Shown: in pieces, positions 61,718 through 64,000 of the stretch | Layout: every line of letters begins with the position of its first letter | How positions within the stretch are numbered: position 1 is the first letter of the stretch | Assembly (NCBI GenBank): GCA_024229115.1 | Contig: JAAEST010000061.1 | Coordinates: forward strand, 62,001 to 126,000 | Direction: 5' to 3' | Origin: Oligoflexia bacterium | Lineage (GTDB): Bacteria > Bdellovibrionota > Bacteriovoracia > Bacteriovoracales > Bacteriovoracaceae | Length of the DNA stretch: 64,000 nucleotides | Notes under the pieces: generated by a model | The model's database searches: none | What the model was told of the DNA's origin: nothing | Seen by the model: only the letters and a program-made list of their open reading frames with translations | Position numbers and translations under genes: made by a program

Positions 61718-62481
61718 AAAACCTTTTCTTAATCCTAGCCTTCTTTCTATCTGTAAACTCACTACATGCCGAAGTGGATACCAAAGTTGAGTCTCTTGTA
61801 AGAACTTATCCTTCTGGTTTCTATGTTCTCGGAGAAATGGGTAAGAGTTATAAACTATGGGGTACTGTAGATAAGAAAAAACCATTCTATGGATTTGTTA
61901 GAGCAGCCGGTGCGATAAAAAGTAGTGTCTTTATCAATAAGGCCATAGCTAAAGTTGAAGTCTACCCTATTTCATTCCTAGGCTTTTCTATAGGATCATC
62001 ATGGTCTTCAAGAGAATTTGATGATTTTAGTAACTTTGACTGTAAGGTCGTGGCCTGTCGCTCAAGTAATGTTTTAAGAAAATTTGCTGAAGCAAAGATG
62101 GCCCTAGGAGCTGGACCAATATATTTCGTTCAAAGAATTAAGTGGACGCACACCCGATTAAGAGACAAAGCAGATCAGATCTATGCGGAAGAATTAGCTA
62201 ACCTTGTTGGTCGTGCCGGCGGAGATACACTTTTAGAGAAAACAAGTATCTTAGGCTATAAGCTTAACTCTACTTATGAAGTAGGGGCCCTTTATAAGAA
62301 TAATAGAATGGAGCACCTAAGAAATACTTCTTCTATGCAATTACTTATTGGTCGATATGTTCAAAAAAATTATGTGATTACGACAGGGCTGGGAACTTAT
62401 AAGACAAGATGGAAGTCCAATGTCGGTACAGCTCTCGCTATTTGGACATGGACTCCCTCTAAAGGTATGCTTCTTTTCTAA
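61714..62481 (+). CDS. Probable outer-membrane beta-barrel protein
   Basis: 255 residues. MKNLFLILAFFLSVNSLHAE is a signal peptide. Alternating strands such as FVRAAGAIKSSVFINKAIAK and YVQKNYVITTGLGTYKTRWK, with a C-terminal aromatic Phe, are typical of an outer-membrane barrel. It overlaps the small gene by 4 nt, so it belongs to the liv transcript and might serve uptake; this is inference. Convergent 4-nt overlap (CTAA) with the repeat protein. Confidence 0.68.
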   Translation: MKNLFLILAFFLSVNSLHAEVDTKVESLVRTYPSGFYVLGEMGKSYKLWGTVDKKKPFYGFVRAAGAIKSSVFINKAIAKVEVYPISFLGFSIGSSWSSREFDDFSNFDCKVVACRSSNVLRKFAEAKMALGAGPIYFVQRIKWTHTRLRDKADQIYAEELANLVGRAGGDTLLEKTSILGYKLNSTYEVGALYKNNRMEHLRNTSSMQLLIGRYVQKNYVITTGLGTYKTRWKSNVGTALAIWTWTPSKGMLLF

Positions 62482-62891
62482 TATTCTACGTAGTTAATAT
62501 ACGTTTTGTTATACCAGCTTCCATCTTCAAGCTGAAATAAACCGTCTTCAGAGATACGAATAATCTTCTGAACTGAAGGACTATTGTAATCTTCCATCAC
62601 TGTTTGACCTAATCTAAACCCATTAAGTTCTGGTAGAAGAAGATTAATATAATTTCTGTTATACCAGCTTCCATCTTCTAAAAGAAAAAGATTGTCTGAG
62701 ATTTCTACAACACGACTTACAGAACGTGTGTTGTAATCTTCCATCACTTCATCTCCTACATAAACACCATCATAATTATCAACAAGCTTGTTTACATAGC
62801 TAGGGTTATACCAAGACTTATCATCTAGATAGAAAAGGTTATCAGAGATGGCCACAATCGTTCTAAATGAACGAGTGTTATAATCTTCCAT
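62478..62891 (-). CDS. 49-aa-repeat exported protein, 3' part after frameshift
   Basis: About 137 residues from ATG 62891, carrying repeats 4-6 (VMEDYNTRSFRTIVAISDNL, VMEDYNTRSVSRVVEIS, VMEDYNSPSVQKIIRIS). No signal peptide of its own. The ATG overlaps the upstream stop as TGATG, so reinitiation is conceivable, but the repeat register shows this is the continuation of the upstream gene. Confidence 0.72.
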   Translation of the reverse strand: MEDYNTRSFRTIVAISDNLFYLDDKSWYNPSYVNKLVDNYDGVYVGDEVMEDYNTRSVSRVVEISDNLFLLEDGSWYNRNYINLLLPELNGFRLGQTVMEDYNSPSVQKIIRISEDGLFQLEDGSWYNKTYINYVEY

Positions 62892-63691
62892 CACTCTCTC
62901 TCACCAACAGTGAAACCATTCATCGAGTTTAAAAGTGGATTAACATAGCTTGGGTTGTACCAAGACTTATCATCAAGATAGAAAAGATTGTCAGAGATGG
63001 CGACAATAGTTCTAAATGAACGAGTGTTATAATCTTCCATCACTTCTTGACCAACATAGAGGCCTTTTAATTCATTTCTTAACTTGTTTACATATGACTT
63101 ATTATACCAACTTCCATCAGAAAGTAGGAAAAGACCATTTGAAATAGCTTTCACATAACCAAAAGAACGTGTGTTGTAATCTTCCATCACATCTTCATTA
63201 ACAGCAATATTATTAACGCTATATTGAAGCTTATGAACATATGATTTGTGATACCACTGGTTATCAGAAAGCATGATTTTATCTTTTGTCTTCATTCTAA
63301 CCGTTTGAAGAGAACGAGTATTATAACTCTCCATAACAGTTTCACCGATCTGAAGATCTCTTCCGTCCATCGGATAATAGACATCTCTATTATCTGGGTT
63401 TGGAATTGGACGTGGTCTTGGATTAGGTCGTGGTGTTGGTCTTGGACGTGGGTCTTGATTTGGAACATCATCAAATGAAGTTTCACATCTTGTTTCCTCA
63501 AATGAGAAACCAAGTTCAATCACTCTCTCATGACAGGCCTTAAGCGCCGCTGGACACGTTTTAAGATCTTTTGAACTACCATCAAAAATATCTACTAAGT
63601 AAGTGTCACGGTAAAGTGTTACCTGACAATCATAAGCAGCATTTACTTGTGTTGCTGCTAATAAACCTAATACTAAGGCCTTAAATTTCAT
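62891..63691 (-). CDS. 49-aa-repeat exported protein, 5' part before frameshift
   Basis: About 266 residues from ATG 63691 (AAGGAG upstream). MKFKALVLGLLAATQVNA is a signal peptide. A Cys-bearing N-domain (residues ~20-90) is followed by a Pro/Arg linker (PRPRPTPRPNPRPRPIPNP) and repeats 1-3. Each repeat has VMEDYNTRS, a beta-rich middle with LF-L-D and DGSWYNKSYVN. The frame ends at TGA 62891-62893 just after GERE, where GER-V would keep the repeat. Probably surface or periplasmic; function unknown. Confidence 0.78.
   Translation of the reverse strand: MKFKALVLGLLAATQVNAAYDCQVTLYRDTYLVDIFDGSSKDLKTCPAALKACHERVIELGFSFEETRCETSFDDVPNQDPRPRPTPRPNPRPRPIPNPDNRDVYYPMDGRDLQIGETVMESYNTRSLQTVRMKTKDKIMLSDNQWYHKSYVHKLQYSVNNIAVNEDVMEDYNTRSFGYVKAISNGLFLLSDGSWYNKSYVNKLRNELKGLYVGQEVMEDYNTRSFRTIVAISDNLFYLDDKSWYNPSYVNPLLNSMNGFTVGERE
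62894..62902 (-). repeat. (GA)n tract at the frameshift
   Basis: CTCTCTCTC on the plus strand, GAGAGAGAG in the gene. Removing one GA restores GGT GAG AGA GTG ATG and joins the two frames. Confidence 0.85.
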
Positions 63692-63798
63692 AGGATTCTC
63701 CTTCTCTTTGTATTTCATTCTCTCTATATCTAAAAATCTTTGGGTTTATGTCACAAAATTGATGGGTGCGAAAACCCCAATTGAAAAATCTATAGTAT

Positions 63799-64000
63799 CT
63801 AAAATGGCAATTTGAACTTAACGCGAAAATCGATCTTCCCTTTAATATCAAACTTTCTTCTTGGGGCCGAATGAACCTCAACTTCAGGGTAGATATAGAT
63901 TCTCTTTGTATTCTGAATAATAGGAATGAGGTTAATAGGTGAAGTGCCGGCAGCATCTCTTGTAATAAAGAATTCAAGACATTGCTTCTTACAGCGCTTT
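63799..64000 (-). CDS. 3' end of a gene entering from the right
   Basis: The frame is open from base 64000 down to TAG at 63799-63801, 66 visible residues: RCKKQCLEFFITRDAAGTS, then NLIPIIQNTKRIYIYPEVEV and a basic beta-rich end DFRVKFKLPF. It contains no ATG, so it is partial. Family unknown. Confidence 0.6.
   Translation of the reverse strand, partial: KRCKKQCLEFFITRDAAGTSPINLIPIIQNTKRIYIYPEVEVHSAPRRKFDIKGKIDFRVKFKLPF

Larger units (their letters stand above)
62448..63340 (-). repeat. Six coding repeats of 147 nt (49 aa)
   Basis: The ATG of each VMEDYN lies at 63334, 63187, 63040, 62891, 62744 and 62597. The spacing is 147 nt throughout except 149 nt between 63040 and 62891. Repeats 3 and 4 are nearly identical in DNA, pointing to recent duplication. 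Left limit approximate. Confidence 0.88.

Noticed and set aside
62448-63340. Regular 147-nt repeats that could be mistaken for a CRISPR array
   Set aside because: Each unit codes for a 49-aa module in one frame, units diverge by codon, and there are no unique spacers.
63681-63977. 98-codon minus-strand frame at the right edge
   Set aside because: It overlaps the start of the repeat protein and competes with the better frame ending at 63799, which has typical composition and runs off the window.

Overview
The window reads as chromosome from an AT-rich Gram-negative bacterium, most likely of the predatory Bdellovibrionota, class Bacteriovoracia (Bacteriovorax, Peredibacter or Halobacteriovorax-like). 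This is inferred from gene content and style: many short exported proteins of no recognised family, several lipoproteins, FecR-domain proteins without FecI/FecA partners, a cyclic-nucleotide-gated K+ channel, LemA/TPM and NamZ (DUF1343) genes, and GC near 36-38% by eye. No rRNA, tRNA or CRISPR array was found.

Layout. 1-5,000: 3' part of asd, a FecR-domain protein, small exported proteins and a membrane histidine kinase. 5,010-6,600: an insertion element whose DDE transposase has an in-frame stop at codon 5, preceded by direct repeats. 6,638-7,216: a gene that seems to start at ATT. 7,220-9,825: a tightly overlapping four-gene minus-strand operon (radical SAM/SPASM enzyme plus three exported or anchored proteins that share a Cys-pair motif), the best candidate here for an undescribed system. 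10,138-20,113: exported proteins, including a 1,264-aa GLUG-repeat lipoprotein whose signal peptide is one frame away, and an 814-aa protein with a permuted papain-like H...NC signature. 20,168-28,970: a long palindrome, acyl-CoA dehydrogenase, MnmC-like methyltransferase, degenerate HD-GYP protein, FabK/NMO-like oxidoreductase, HtpX and a CNG K+ channel. 28,967-31,770: a scar where an RHS C-terminal fragment with its own tip and a small membrane protein (possible toxin and immunity) abuts a truncated MauG-type cytochrome c peroxidase, followed by a second RHS scrap and a dead tyrosine recombinase.

31,804-42,637: lysine 2,3-aminomutase family, an osmoprotectant ABC transporter (binding protein fused to permease, plus ATPase), an outer-membrane-like protein, a Xer-type recombinase, PlsC, a penicillin-acylase-family hydrolase and a second FecR protein. 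42,821-56,762: lemA-TPM-TPM, a three-gene exported operon, folA-thyA, a START-domain protein, NamZ and a four-gene operon of unknown exported proteins. 56,965-62,481: a complete branched-chain amino-acid-type ABC operon (livJ-H-M-G-F) with two small trailing genes. 62,478-63,691: an exported protein with six 49-aa repeats, broken by a 2-nt expansion in a (GA)n tract. The window ends inside another minus-strand gene.

Three themes run across the window. Many genes have a -10 promoter element 5-7 nt before the start codon and no Shine-Dalgarno, so leaderless mRNA appears common. Several genes have damaged or non-canonical starts or short indels, which may be biology (phase variation, ATT starts) or residual sequencing error. 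Four convergent gene pairs share exactly 4 bp at their stops. The only gene-free stretches longer than 300 nt are 5,009-5,366 (left side of the insertion element) and 31,240-31,803 (RHS and integrase remnants).
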